Source: Sulfobacillus acidophilus (GTDB lineage Bacteria > Bacillota > Sulfobacillia > Sulfobacillales > Sulfobacillaceae). From it: 64,000 nt of DNA. Below the pieces are notes generated by a model. It had not been told where the DNA came from and searched no databases. It saw only the letters and a list, made by a program, of their open reading frames with translations. The stretch covers positions 62,001-126,000 of the forward strand of contig PXYV01000001.1 in NCBI GenBank assembly GCA_003023745.1, in the 5' to 3' direction. The translations under genes and the position numbers were made by a program. Positions 17,923-26,799 of this stretch are shown in pieces (position 1 is the stretch's first letter; every line of letters begins with the position of its first letter).

Positions 17923-18119
17923 AACGATATATGACAGGTATGCTGACGGGTACTCTGGTGGGCGCCGTCGTGGCAGGGTTTTGGATTCTGCGGCGGCCCC
18001 AACGCAGATTTTATGGGCGTACCGTGCGTCAGGCTCGCCGTCTGGCCCCCGTCGCCTATAAGGTTGCACGGTATGGCGGGACACGTCTCGTGCACCTCGC
18101 CAAGCGCCGACTCAGTTAA
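17919..18119 (+). CDS. Small membrane protein of unknown function
   Basis: A 66-aa protein with one predicted transmembrane segment (about residues 6-24) and a very basic C-terminal tail rich in Arg and Lys. It starts at a GTG overlapping the stop of the zinc-ribbon gene (GTGA), which supports real translation in the operon. Confidence 0.55.
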   Translation: MKRYMTGMLTGTLVGAVVAGFWILRRPQRRFYGRTVRQARRLAPVAYKVARYGGTRLVHLAKRRLS

Positions 18120-18127
18120 GGATCCTC

Positions 18128-19213
18128 ATGCGGTCGGCCAAAATTGAGACACAAAGCCCTCGGCGCTGGTTCCGTTGGGGGCTTCTGGCGTTTACGTCGG
18201 CGGTGGGCCTCTGGCTTTTAATCATGGCCCGAGGAGCCTTCTTGCCTTTCTTTTTATCATTTGTTCTCGCGTATCTTTTGGCCCCATTAATCGAGTTGGC
18301 GTCTTGGCATGGCCGCATTCATCGCGGTGTGGCCATTTTAGGCATCTATGCACTGTTTGTAGTAATCATGAGTGCGGGTGTAATCTACATAGTACCGGTC
18401 CTGGTGCGGGAGAGTGTTCGCTTTATTCAATACGTTCCCCATTTGGCACTCGTTTTGCAGCAGGGGTGGAACTACTGGCTGGCCCGGTTTCATCAACAGC
18501 CCATGCCGAACGCGATCCGTTCCGCCGTCATTGGAACGGGTCTCCATGTGAAATCTCAATTGTTGCACGCATTGAAAAGCCTAGTCGGCGCAATCTTCAG
18601 GCTGGTGCCGGGCGTCCTAAGTTTTGTGGTCGCACCCATCTTAGCGTTTTACGTGCTCAAGGATTTGCCTCGCATGCGCGACCGCTTTTGGGAGTTTGTG
18701 CCGGTTGACTGGCGGGCCAGCGTGTACAAGCTGGGATTCGATTTAGATCGCGCGTTAAACGGTTATATTCGAGGTCAGATCATGGTGGCGCTTATGGTCG
18801 GGATCCTCTCGAGTGTATGGATGATGGCATTGCACATCCCGTTTGCACTGTTAATCGGGGCAGTGGCGGCCATCACCGACATCATACCCTACGTCGGACC
18901 CATCGCGGGAGCGATTCCCGCCGTGATATTGGGACTTTTGCGTTCGCCCTGGATCTCTCTGTACGCCGTGATCGGATTTATCGTGATTCATCAGTTGGAA
19001 GGCACTGTCATTTCGCCCAAGGTTATAGGCAATTCGGTGGGACTGCACCCGCTTGTGATCATTTTTGCGATCTTGGCGGGCGGAGAGATTGCCGGATTCC
19101 TCGGCCTTTTGCTGGCTGTGCCGACAGCGGCGGTGGCCAAGGTTGTTGTCACACATTTGTACCGTCGCTTGGCAGTTTCGCTTGACCATGATTCAACCCC
19201 ATCGGTACAATGA
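18128..19213 (+). CDS. AI-2E family transporter (YrrI-like permease)
   Basis: A 361-aa integral membrane protein of the AI-2E/PerM family, with about seven or eight hydrophobic segments. The family's conserved C-terminal half is visible (AAITDIIPYVGPIAGAIPAV and VIHQLEGTVISPKVIG). Members export diverse small solutes or ions, and the substrate cannot be read from the sequence. The position before alaS matches Bacillus yrrI. Confidence 0.85.
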   Translation: MRSAKIETQSPRRWFRWGLLAFTSAVGLWLLIMARGAFLPFFLSFVLAYLLAPLIELASWHGRIHRGVAILGIYALFVVIMSAGVIYIVPVLVRESVRFIQYVPHLALVLQQGWNYWLARFHQQPMPNAIRSAVIGTGLHVKSQLLHALKSLVGAIFRLVPGVLSFVVAPILAFYVLKDLPRMRDRFWEFVPVDWRASVYKLGFDLDRALNGYIRGQIMVALMVGILSSVWMMALHIPFALLIGAVAAITDIIPYVGPIAGAIPAVILGLLRSPWISLYAVIGFIVIHQLEGTVISPKVIGNSVGLHPLVIIFAILAGGEIAGFLGLLLAVPTAAVAKVVVTHLYRRLAVSLDHDSTPSVQ

Positions 19214-19241
19214 GACATCATATGGTAAGGGAGGGCCTTGG

Positions 19242-21857
19242 GTGGAAGCTCGGGTCATTCGGCAAAAGTTTTTGCGATTTTTTGAGGAGCGTGGGCATCA
19301 ACGAGTACCAAGCTCGCCCTTGGTGCCGGCCGGGGACCCCACATTATTGTTTACGAATGCGGGCATGGTGCAATTTAAAGATGTGTTTTTGGGAGTCGAA
19401 CAACGTTCCTATAGGCGGGCAGTGACCGTACAAAAATGCATGCGGGCCGGAGGCAAGCATAACGACCTCGACCAGGTGGGGCGGACGGCGCGCCATCAAA
19501 CATTTTTTGAAATGCTAGGGAATTTTTCGTTTGGGGATTATTTTAAACGAGATGCCATCCGCTATGCCTGGACCTTTTTAACGGAGGAATTGCAACTATC
19601 AGCTGACGTTTTATGGATTACGGTGTTCGAAAATGACGATGAGGCGTTTGCTTTATGGCAGGAAGTCGCCGGAGTTTCAGCCGATCGCATTGTACGCCTG
19701 GGGGCCAAGGACAATTTTTGGGCGATGGGAGACACAGGACCATGTGGACCCTGCAGCGAGATTTTTGTTGACCGTGGGTTGGAGTATGCTTGCGGACCGG
19801 ACTGCGGACTGGGCCAATGTGAGTGCGACCGTTTACAAGAGATCTGGAATCTGGTGTTTATGCAGTACGACCGCGCATCCGATGGCACCCTGACCCCGTT
19901 GCCGCGACCGAGCATCGATACCGGTATGGGGTTGGAGCGGATTGCCGCTTATTTACAAGGCGTCGATTCCAATTTTGATACCGACCTCTTGCGACCGTTG
20001 ATTAACGCGGTTGAAGTGCTGGCCCAAAGACCCTATAGCCCCGGCCCTGAAGGCATGGCGTTTCGGGTCATTGCCGACCACGTGCGGTCAATTGCCTTTT
20101 TGGTAGCCGAGGGAGTCTCGTTCAGCAACGAGGGACGAGGGTACGTGATGCGCCGTATTTTGCGGCGGGCTATGCGCTACGGTTTGGAACTTGGATTAGA
20201 GTCACCATTTCTGCATCGGTTAGTTCCTGAGGTTGTCAGGATTATGGGCGACGCCTATCCGGAATTGCGCACGGGGCAGTCGATGATCGAGGAATTAGTT
20301 TTCCAGGAAGAAGAACGATTCTTGGTGACGCTGAATGCAGGCATGAAGGTGCTCGAGCAGAAGTTGGCGGGATTACAGCCGGGACAACGCATGTCGGGGA
20401 CGGATGCTTTTTTGCTGGCTGATACGTTTGGCTTTCCCCTCGATCTGACACGCGATGCCGCGCTTGAGCGGGGTGTCGGCATTGATGAAGAAGCCTTTGA
20501 GGCGTTAATGGAAGACCAACGGCGGCGGGCTCGCGTCAATCGAACACGTGTGGTGAACTTGTTGCCGGCCGTGGAATCCTCCGAATTTGTTGGATATAGC
20601 CAGTTGGAATTACAACACGAGACAATTTTAGGGATTTATGTTGACCAGGATCGGGTTACGCGGTTGCAAGAAGGCGAGAGTGGATGGCTTCACGCCCGCC
20701 GGACACCGTTTTATCCGGAAGGTGGTGGTCAGGTAGGAGATAGCGGGCGTGTTATGACGGCAACGGGATGGGCTGAAGTTGAGGATACGGTGAAGGTCCA
20801 AGGTGCGATTTGGCACGCTGTGGTTGTGCGAGAAGGGCATCTCATGAGTGGGCAGGAGGCCCACTGGGTGGTGGATCGAGACCGACGGGCGGGCGCGATG
20901 CGTAATCATACCGGAACCCACTTGCTGCATGCGGCTTTGCGCGCGGTGTTAGGGGCGGGTGTGCGACAAACTGGGTCGTTGGTCGCTTGGGACCGATTGC
21001 GGTTTGACTTTTCCTATCCTAAAGCGTTGACACGGGAACAAATTCATTCGATCGAGAAATTGGTTAATGGTTGGATTCTGGACGATATTGCTGTGGAGAT
21101 TGACTATGTGTCGCGTGACGAGGCTTTGCGCGGGGGGGCCTTGGCGTTTTTTGGCGAGAAGTACGGTGAGGTCGTCCGGGTGATTACAGTTCCCGGCGCC
21201 AGTCAAGAACTATGTGGGGGAACGCATTGCACCCGCACAGGGCAAATTGGATTGTTCGCCATTGTCGATGAGTCCAGTGTGGGTGGAGGATCGCGTCGTA
21301 TTGAGGCGGTGACGGGACTTAATTCATGGAAACGCTTTGATGAACAGCGCACTCTTATGCAAGAAATAGGGAAGTGGTTTGCGGGCCTTGCTCCCGAGCA
21401 GTGGCCGGAGCGTATTGAAGGCTGGGTCACCACTGTGAAAACCTATGAGCAACGGCAACAAGATGAAGCACGATTGCGGCGTGCGCGTCTAGGGCGTGAT
21501 TTGGCATTGACTGCCCGGGAGGTGGGCAGTTTGCGGTTTGTTGTGGCAGAAGTGCCGGCAGAGTCGTCCGAGGCGTTGCGAGAGGTCCTGGATGGGGTAA
21601 AGCCAACGGTGGATGGCGCTATTTTAGCCGCCCGTCATGGTGACCGCGCGTCATTGATCGTGTACTTTGGTGACGAGATACGGCGGCGTGGGTTTTTAGC
21701 CAAGGAGGTTGTAAAGCCGCTTAGTCGGGTGATCGATGGGGGCGGGGGCGGCCGCGACGACTTGGCACAAGCCGGCGGTCGCGCCCCGGAAGAGGTGCCG
21801 ACGCTTCTAGCACAGGCGCAAGAATGGATCGAAAAAAACTTTGGCATAGCAGGATAA
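19242..21857 (+). CDS. alaS: Alanyl-tRNA synthetase
   Basis: Class II synthetase of 871 aa. I place the start at the GTG at 19242 (MEARVIRQKFLRFFEERG) with a GGAGGG site 6 nt upstream; the frame is open further back into the permease gene. It has the catalytic core (FTNAGMVQFKDVFLG, GDTGPCGPCSEIFVD), the editing domain with zinc ligands in RNHTGTHLLHAAL and the distal CGGTHC, and a C-terminal DHHA1-type domain with a glycine-rich stretch (GGGGGRDD). There is no T-box leader in the 28-nt gap. Confidence 0.95.
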   Translation: MEARVIRQKFLRFFEERGHQRVPSSPLVPAGDPTLLFTNAGMVQFKDVFLGVEQRSYRRAVTVQKCMRAGGKHNDLDQVGRTARHQTFFEMLGNFSFGDYFKRDAIRYAWTFLTEELQLSADVLWITVFENDDEAFALWQEVAGVSADRIVRLGAKDNFWAMGDTGPCGPCSEIFVDRGLEYACGPDCGLGQCECDRLQEIWNLVFMQYDRASDGTLTPLPRPSIDTGMGLERIAAYLQGVDSNFDTDLLRPLINAVEVLAQRPYSPGPEGMAFRVIADHVRSIAFLVAEGVSFSNEGRGYVMRRILRRAMRYGLELGLESPFLHRLVPEVVRIMGDAYPELRTGQSMIEELVFQEEERFLVTLNAGMKVLEQKLAGLQPGQRMSGTDAFLLADTFGFPLDLTRDAALERGVGIDEEAFEALMEDQRRRARVNRTRVVNLLPAVESSEFVGYSQLELQHETILGIYVDQDRVTRLQEGESGWLHARRTPFYPEGGGQVGDSGRVMTATGWAEVEDTVKVQGAIWHAVVVREGHLMSGQEAHWVVDRDRRAGAMRNHTGTHLLHAALRAVLGAGVRQTGSLVAWDRLRFDFSYPKALTREQIHSIEKLVNGWILDDIAVEIDYVSRDEALRGGALAFFGEKYGEVVRVITVPGASQELCGGTHCTRTGQIGLFAIVDESSVGGGSRRIEAVTGLNSWKRFDEQRTLMQEIGKWFAGLAPEQWPERIEGWVTTVKTYEQRQQDEARLRRARLGRDLALTAREVGSLRFVVAEVPAESSEALREVLDGVKPTVDGAILAARHGDRASLIVYFGDEIRRRGFLAKEVVKPLSRVIDGGGGGRDDLAQAGGRAPEEVPTLLAQAQEWIEKNFGIAG

Positions 21858-21902
21858 TCTCATGACAACAGCGAAGAAGGCCACCCAGAAAGGATGTGGA
21901 CT

Positions 21903-22178
21903 ATGAGCATGTCGGATGAAACCCGACGTCTCGGAGATTACCACGACCAGGAAAAGGAAGCAGCCATGGTGTTGCAAGAGGTCTACACGGCGCTCAAAGA
22001 CAAAGGATACAACCCTATCAGCCAACTGGTCGGGTATTTGTTGTCGGGGGACCCAGCCTACATTACGAGCCATTTGGGCGCACGCAATCTCATCCGCCGC
22101 TTCGAACGGGACGAGCTGTTGGAGGAGTTGCTTAAGCAATATGTGCGACATCTTGATTTAACCGCATCAGATGGCTAA
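21903..22178 (+). CDS. ireB: IreB family regulatory phosphoprotein (DUF965)
   Basis: A 91-aa cytoplasmic protein of the YrzL/IreB family. In Enterococcus the family member is a substrate of the PASTA kinase IreK and affects cephalosporin tolerance. The family core [20 protein letters not shown] and [16 protein letters not shown] is present. The ATG at 21903 has AAAGGA 8 nt upstream. It overlaps ruvX by 8 nt in the conserved alaS-ireB-ruvX order. Confidence 0.92.
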   Translation: MSMSDETRRLGDYHDQEKEAAMVLQEVYTALKDKGYNPISQLVGYLLSGDPAYITSHLGARNLIRRFERDELLEELLKQYVRHLDLTASDG

Positions 22179-22917
22179 ACGCATAATCGGGCTGGACGTC
22201 GGGGATAAATGGATTGGGGTTGCGATCAGTGACGAGACGGGCCTCATTGCCCAGGTGTTGTCGCCGATTCAACGTCATACGCCGTCCCAAGATCTTGACG
22301 CAATTAATCGCCTCGTCGAGAGATGGCAGGCCGGCAAAATTGTGGTAGGATTGCCTTTGAACATGAATGCAACGGTTGGGCCGCAGGCCGAACGCACGTT
22401 GCGGTTTGTGGGATCGATGAAGGAGCACTGTGGTGTGTCGATAGTGACATGGGATGAGCGGTTGACAACGCGGGAAGCCGAGCGCTTGTTAATTGGACAA
22501 GAGGTGCGGCGCGAACGTCGGAAAGCGGTGATTGATGGTGTCGCCGCCGCGTTAATTTTACAGGGATATCTGGACCATGAGCGCTTGATAGGGTCGAGAG
22601 AGGAGACTCAGATGGCTGACGACAAAGAGTTTGAAACGGGATTTGTAGAAGAGGAAGACGAAATCATCACGTTGACGGACGATGATGGTAAAGAACACGA
22701 GTTTGTCGTCGTGGACGTGATTGAAGTGACCGAGAAGGAATATGCGATTTTATTGCCGATTGACACGTCTGAAGACGAAGAAGCGGAAGCGGTCATTTTG
22801 CGGTTAGAGAAGGATGCGGACGGCGACGACGTGTTGGTCGATATTGAGTCAGAAGAGGAATGGGAGCAAGTGGCCCAGGCCTATGAAGATCTGCTCGATG
22901 ATGAAGGAGAAGAGTAA
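22171..22917 (+). CDS. ruvX: RuvX/YqgF Holliday-junction resolvase-like protein fused in frame to a DUF1292 domain
   Basis: Residues 1-147 are a complete YqgF/RuvX RNase-H-like protein ([36 protein letters not shown], then a C-terminal Asp in [10 protein letters not shown]), a family linked to 16S rRNA 5' end maturation. Residues 148-248 are a full acidic DUF1292/YrzB protein ([30 protein letters not shown]). In Bacillus these are two adjacent genes, yrrK and yrzB; here no stop codon separates them. The ATG at codon 148 keeps its own ribosome site, so the DUF1292 part may also be made alone. The length of 248 aa is about 100 over the usual RuvX. Confidence 0.85.
   Translation: MAKRIIGLDVGDKWIGVAISDETGLIAQVLSPIQRHTPSQDLDAINRLVERWQAGKIVVGLPLNMNATVGPQAERTLRFVGSMKEHCGVSIVTWDERLTTREAERLLIGQEVRRERRKAVIDGVAAALILQGYLDHERLIGSREETQMADDKEFETGFVEEEDEIITLTDDDGKEHEFVVVDVIEVTEKEYAILLPIDTSEDEEAEAVILRLEKDADGDDVLVDIESEEEWEQVAQAYEDLLDDEGEE
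22601..22614 (+). promoter_or_regulatory. Internal ribosome binding site and ATG inside the ruvX-DUF1292 frame
   Basis: AGGAG at 22601-22605 lies 6 nt before an in-frame ATG at 22612, exactly at the domain junction. It looks like the start of a formerly separate DUF1292 gene (22612-22917, 101 aa) and could give a second, shorter product. Confidence 0.55.
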
Positions 22918-22941
22918 AGCACATCTGAGGACTCCAACGAC

Positions 22942-23985
22942 GTGATTGTGCCATCTGTGCATTCTGAGCCGGCATGGTGGAAACGCAGATGGCTGTGGAG
23001 GGGGGCGGTCGCGTTGGGGACCGCCCTATTTGTGGTAGCATACGTCATCTGGTTGTTTCAGCCGGCGAATTCGCACGCTCGGGCCACTAAAGAGGTGCGC
23101 GTGAGCGTGGGACAGACTGCTTCCGACGTAGCCGCCAATCTTCAGCGACGGGGGATTATCCGCAGCGCCTGGGCTTTTGAATTGTTGAGCCGATACGACG
23201 GGGTTGCTACTCACCTGACTGCCGGCGTCTACCGCCTATCGCCAGCGCAGTCGTTGAGCAGCATCTTAACGGCAATGCGCGCGGGTGACGTTGTCACCAT
23301 CAAAGTGGCCGTCCCGGAAGGGTTTACCGTGCACCAGATCGTCGAGCGCCTGATACACGACCACATTGGCACCTGGGCCCAATATCGCCGCTTGCAGCAG
23401 CACCCCTTAAAAGGCATGCCATCCCCCCGGCCGGGCGTTCGCGATCCCTGGGAAGGCTATCTGTTCCCGGCAACGTACGCGTTTGCACCGGGAACTACGG
23501 CCCGACAGGCTGTGGTCACCATGTGGCAGACGTTTCATCAACGGGTGGTGGTGGATCTGTACGATCGAAGCCATACTCCCCTTACGTTAGTGCAATGGGT
23601 CACCTTGGCCTCCATCGTTCAGCAAGAAGCAAAGGAATCCAGCCAAGGTCCCAAAGTTGCCGCAGTTTTTTTAAATCGTTTAAAACTGGGCATGCCCTTT
23701 CAATCGGACGCCACCGTGCGTTACGCTTTGGGGAAGTCCGTGCCCAACGGGTTAACGTTAAAGGACCTGACCGTGGCTTCTCCCTATAACACCTATATTC
23801 ATAAGGGATTCCCACCGGGGCCGATTGCGAACCCAGGACTGGCAATGCTCAAGGCAGCGCTGCATCCGGCGTCGGTACCCTATCTATATTTCGTCTCTTT
23901 GCGCAGTGGACGCCTACTATTTGCCACGACGTTGGCCCAGCACGATGCGGACATTGCGTATGCTAAAAAGCATCCCAACGCGTAG
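22942..23985 (+). CDS. mltG: Endolytic murein transglycosylase MltG
   Basis: Cuts nascent glycan strands at the membrane and so sets peptidoglycan chain length. The protein is 347 aa with one N-terminal transmembrane helix (about residues 18-37). It has the YceG-family body with the catalytic Glu in LASIVQQEAK, QSDATVRYALG and GFPPGPIANPGLAML. The start is a GTG with a weak upstream site. It follows ruvX-DUF1292 as in Bacillus (yrrL). Confidence 0.9.
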   Translation: MIVPSVHSEPAWWKRRWLWRGAVALGTALFVVAYVIWLFQPANSHARATKEVRVSVGQTASDVAANLQRRGIIRSAWAFELLSRYDGVATHLTAGVYRLSPAQSLSSILTAMRAGDVVTIKVAVPEGFTVHQIVERLIHDHIGTWAQYRRLQQHPLKGMPSPRPGVRDPWEGYLFPATYAFAPGTTARQAVVTMWQTFHQRVVVDLYDRSHTPLTLVQWVTLASIVQQEAKESSQGPKVAAVFLNRLKLGMPFQSDATVRYALGKSVPNGLTLKDLTVASPYNTYIHKGFPPGPIANPGLAMLKAALHPASVPYLYFVSLRSGRLLFATTLAQHDADIAYAKKHPNA

Positions 23986-24036
23986 GTTTGAAATTATTGG
24001 TATTGGAAAGACTTTCTAATAAAAGGAGGTCTTTTC

Positions 24037-25212
24037 ATGATGCGCCCACGACGGCTGATGTTGCTTAGCGTAGCAGCACTGGTCGGCACTATCGCAACGA
24101 CAGCCGCAATGGTCAGATTATATGCAGGCCCCACCCAATGGCCCGACCATATTTCCGCAGTGGCTCCGGTCATCGCCGCACCGCTGATGGCAGGCAATGG
24201 TCAACCTTTGACGCGGTGGGCCGATCGCCAGGCACTCTTGGTCAATCCTGGACGAGTGCCTGTCCAGGCACTGGGCGGGATCGAGCAAAAGATGAACGGG
24301 TTTCATCTAGGGGATCGGCCTGTCTTGTGGATCGCCTCGCGTTCCAATCGTCGACACCTGACAAATACAGCCGGAATCGCAGTGGTGTCAGTCCGGGTGT
24401 TGGTGCCGGCCAAAGGGATCTCACCAGGTGCACTGGAGGCATTGGCGCGAGCTGCCCACGACTGGACGCGGGGCTCTTGGAATTGGAGTCAAGGACAATA
24501 CCAAGTGTGGCGACGTCGGCCGGATGTTGAGAGCTCGTTGAATCGTGCGCTGACCTCGGATCTAGGCGCGCTGTTTAGCGGGTCGGGCAGTGTCGTGATC
24601 GTGAATAACCACGGCGCTGTGTTAGCGTTAGCAACCCAATCGGGTCAAAGTTTGTGGGAGCAGCACGCGCTGGGCCGTGCTGTGTTGCCGCCCATGCTGG
24701 CGTTGGCCACCGAAGTGCCAGCGGTGCGCAAGGCGTTAGAGAAACCGCATCCCACCTGGTCCCAAATAGCCCAGGCGTGGGGGGCGCAGGGCGTGTGGCA
24801 GGGGCTGCAAACATTAGGGGTCCGTGTAGCCCTCCCGAAAACCGAGGTTCATCCATCAACTAAGACGATGCGAGCCGCATTTTCCCAGGGGTCCTATTTG
24901 GCGGCAACCCCGTTGCAGCTTGCCCAAAGCTACTTGCCATTCGTGTCTGGGGGGCAGATGGTGCCGGCATTTGTCGACCCGGCGCGTCATCCTCGGGGAC
25001 ATACTGTTAAGGGTGCGTTTGTGCGCGTGGTGCAGCAGTTGCCATCGATTACGCTGGAGGGGATGCGCTTTCGCGTTTGGCGTCCGATGGGGAATTATGC
25101 CGTCGTGATCGCCCCCAATGAGCGACAGATTGCTATATTAGAGGGGGGATGGGTCGATGCAACAGTTTCGGTGATGCAGCTAATGGCCGAGGGGCCAAGG
25201 GTTTCGCCATAA
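24037..25212 (+). CDS. Degenerate penicillin-binding-protein-like envelope protein
   Basis: A 391-aa protein with an N-terminal signal anchor (about residues 7-30) and a C-terminal region like the penicillin-binding transpeptidase fold: GSVVIVNNHGAVLALAT resembles the fold's first strands, and SYLAATPLQLAQSYLPFVSG resembles its well conserved late helix. I cannot find the SxxK nucleophile (the equivalent place reads RAVLPPMLAL) or a KTG triad, so a catalytically dead scaffold or sensor is likely. It is intact and has a perfect AAAAGGAGGT site. It follows mltG, so a cell-wall role is probable. Confidence 0.55.
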   Translation: MMRPRRLMLLSVAALVGTIATTAAMVRLYAGPTQWPDHISAVAPVIAAPLMAGNGQPLTRWADRQALLVNPGRVPVQALGGIEQKMNGFHLGDRPVLWIASRSNRRHLTNTAGIAVVSVRVLVPAKGISPGALEALARAAHDWTRGSWNWSQGQYQVWRRRPDVESSLNRALTSDLGALFSGSGSVVIVNNHGAVLALATQSGQSLWEQHALGRAVLPPMLALATEVPAVRKALEKPHPTWSQIAQAWGAQGVWQGLQTLGVRVALPKTEVHPSTKTMRAAFSQGSYLAATPLQLAQSYLPFVSGGQMVPAFVDPARHPRGHTVKGAFVRVVQQLPSITLEGMRFRVWRPMGNYAVVIAPNERQIAILEGGWVDATVSVMQLMAEGPRVSP

Positions 25213-25231
25213 ATTCAAGAGGAGGGCGGCG

Positions 25232-26065
25232 GTGCAGGAAAGACAACGGCTGATTTGGATTGCGCCTTTAAATTGGGCATTGACCGGGATCTGGATTTGG
25301 ACGCCAGCTATCATATTTGTGATGGTCTGGACTGGTACGCAAACTCGCCTGGGATGGCGGTTGGCAATAATTGAAGCAATCACCACATGGCTAGCCATTG
25401 TGTGCGTGCGATGGCTAGCCGTGCAGGCCTACAATCGCTGGGTCGTGCCCGCGCATCCGCTGGTGGTGCTGGTGCGACGAAATCGTATTGTGGGTGTTCC
25501 TGGCTGGACGAACGCCTTGCCCCTAGCTGCGATGGCCCTTCCGTTCGGGATCGTCGTAGGCTTACTAGCCGATGTTTGGGGATGGACCGTGGTTATCCCT
25601 GGGCGCTGGGTGTTTTTTCCTGGCCTGTTAGCGCTGGCAGCATGGATTTATGCACTGGGTTCTGTGGCATTTTACAACCACGTCGTCGTCCCCTGGTGGG
25701 ATCCTTTGATGATCGAGACAGAGTCGTGGGGATTTGATGAGACGGAGCGAGTCCTCACCTATCTGCGCCCGCAATCACTGTTTTGCGACGTCACATTATT
25801 AACATTCCTCTGGTTCGTAACGGGGATTATTGTCATCGGTGGTCTGGTTGGTGTTCTTCTCGTCATTTTAGCGCACCATATCCCAGCCGGTACATTTGGA
25901 GCGGAGGCTGGGACTTTTGCAGTAGCGCTGGCTGCGTTCTTGGGGTTTGGGGCGGCATTGGTGGTCGGACTATGGTTTGCCTTAGGGGCCAAGGTGGCAC
26001 AGTGGTGGAATGTCCATCGCGCCCGTATGACGTGGGCGAAGTTGGTGTTGGGTGACAGAATGTGA
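25232..26065 (+). CDS. Integral membrane protein of unknown function
   Basis: A 277-aa hydrophobic protein with about six predicted transmembrane segments, two near the N-terminus, two around residues 92-150 and two after residue 190. A polar loop (about residues 160-185) contains WWDPLMIETESWGFDETERV. I do not recognise the family. The GTG start has AGAGGAGGG, and its stop overlaps the next gene as GTGA, so it is cotranscribed with the MutY-like gene. Confidence 0.6.
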   Translation: MQERQRLIWIAPLNWALTGIWIWTPAIIFVMVWTGTQTRLGWRLAIIEAITTWLAIVCVRWLAVQAYNRWVVPAHPLVVLVRRNRIVGVPGWTNALPLAAMALPFGIVVGLLADVWGWTVVIPGRWVFFPGLLALAAWIYALGSVAFYNHVVVPWWDPLMIETESWGFDETERVLTYLRPQSLFCDVTLLTFLWFVTGIIVIGGLVGVLLVILAHHIPAGTFGAEAGTFAVALAAFLGFGAALVVGLWFALGAKVAQWWNVHRARMTWAKLVLGDRM

Positions 26066-26799
26066 AACGCATTAAATACCAAGCGGATATCGACTCCCAG
26101 ACTCTTGAGACTTTGCAAGCGGGGATGCTAGGGTGGTACAGACAGTATGGGCGGGAGTTGCCCTGGCGCCAGACGCGCGATCCTTACGCCGTGATTGTTT
26201 CCGAGATCATGTTGCATCAGACCACGGTCAATACCGTGGTCCCCGTGTATCTGCGATTTATGGAGAAGTTTCCCACCGTCTTTGATTTGGCCAGCGCGCC
26301 GCTAGAAGAGGTTAAGCATATCACGGATCCGCTGGGATACAAGGTGCGGGGCCAGTGGCTAAAAAACATTGCGGAGGTCATCGTGACCGAGCATGAAGGT
26401 GAGTGGCCAAAGACCCTGGAGGGATGGATGGCTCTGCCAGGCGTCGGGCGGTATACGGCGGGGGCCGTCCTCTCGTTTGCGTTTGAACAGGATGCGGCAA
26501 TATTGGATACCAACGTCCGCCGGGTCTTAGGCCGATACTTTGGGATTGCCTACCGGGAAACGCGAGCCGAGGTGGTACATCGGCTATGGGCACTGGCTGA
26601 AGCCATCGTGCCGAAAGGCGAGGCGTTTCATTTTAATCAGGCCCTGATGGATTTCGGAGCGATGGTATGTACGGCACGGCACCCCGCCTGCACTATCTGC
26701 CCCGTCGTCGACCAGTGCGTAACGGTGGGCGAGGGGGTACCTGAGGCCGCGGCAGAAGAGGTCAGCGCCTATACTATCCGGACACGGGCGGACCCGTAG
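26062..26799 (+). CDS. mutY: HhH-GPD DNA glycosylase, short MutY-like
   Basis: Base-excision repair enzyme of 245 aa. The helix-hairpin-helix is LPGVGRYTAG. The catalytic Asp149 is in ILDTNVRRVLGRYFG, and a MutY-type Glu48 is in VSEIMLHQTT. A [4Fe-4S] cluster is ligated by C203, C210, C213 and C219 (Cx6Cx2Cx5C). It ends right after the cluster, so the C-terminal NUDIX-like 8-oxoG recognition domain of MutY is missing. Residues such as LPWRQTRDPY and the fold around LMDFGAMVC also resemble the archaeal G/T mismatch glycosylase MIG, so the substrate is uncertain. It overlaps the convergent patatin gene by 26 bp. Confidence 0.8.
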   Translation: MKRIKYQADIDSQTLETLQAGMLGWYRQYGRELPWRQTRDPYAVIVSEIMLHQTTVNTVVPVYLRFMEKFPTVFDLASAPLEEVKHITDPLGYKVRGQWLKNIAEVIVTEHEGEWPKTLEGWMALPGVGRYTAGAVLSFAFEQDAAILDTNVRRVLGRYFGIAYRETRAEVVHRLWALAEAIVPKGEAFHFNQALMDFGAMVCTARHPACTICPVVDQCVTVGEGVPEAAAEEVSAYTIRTRADP

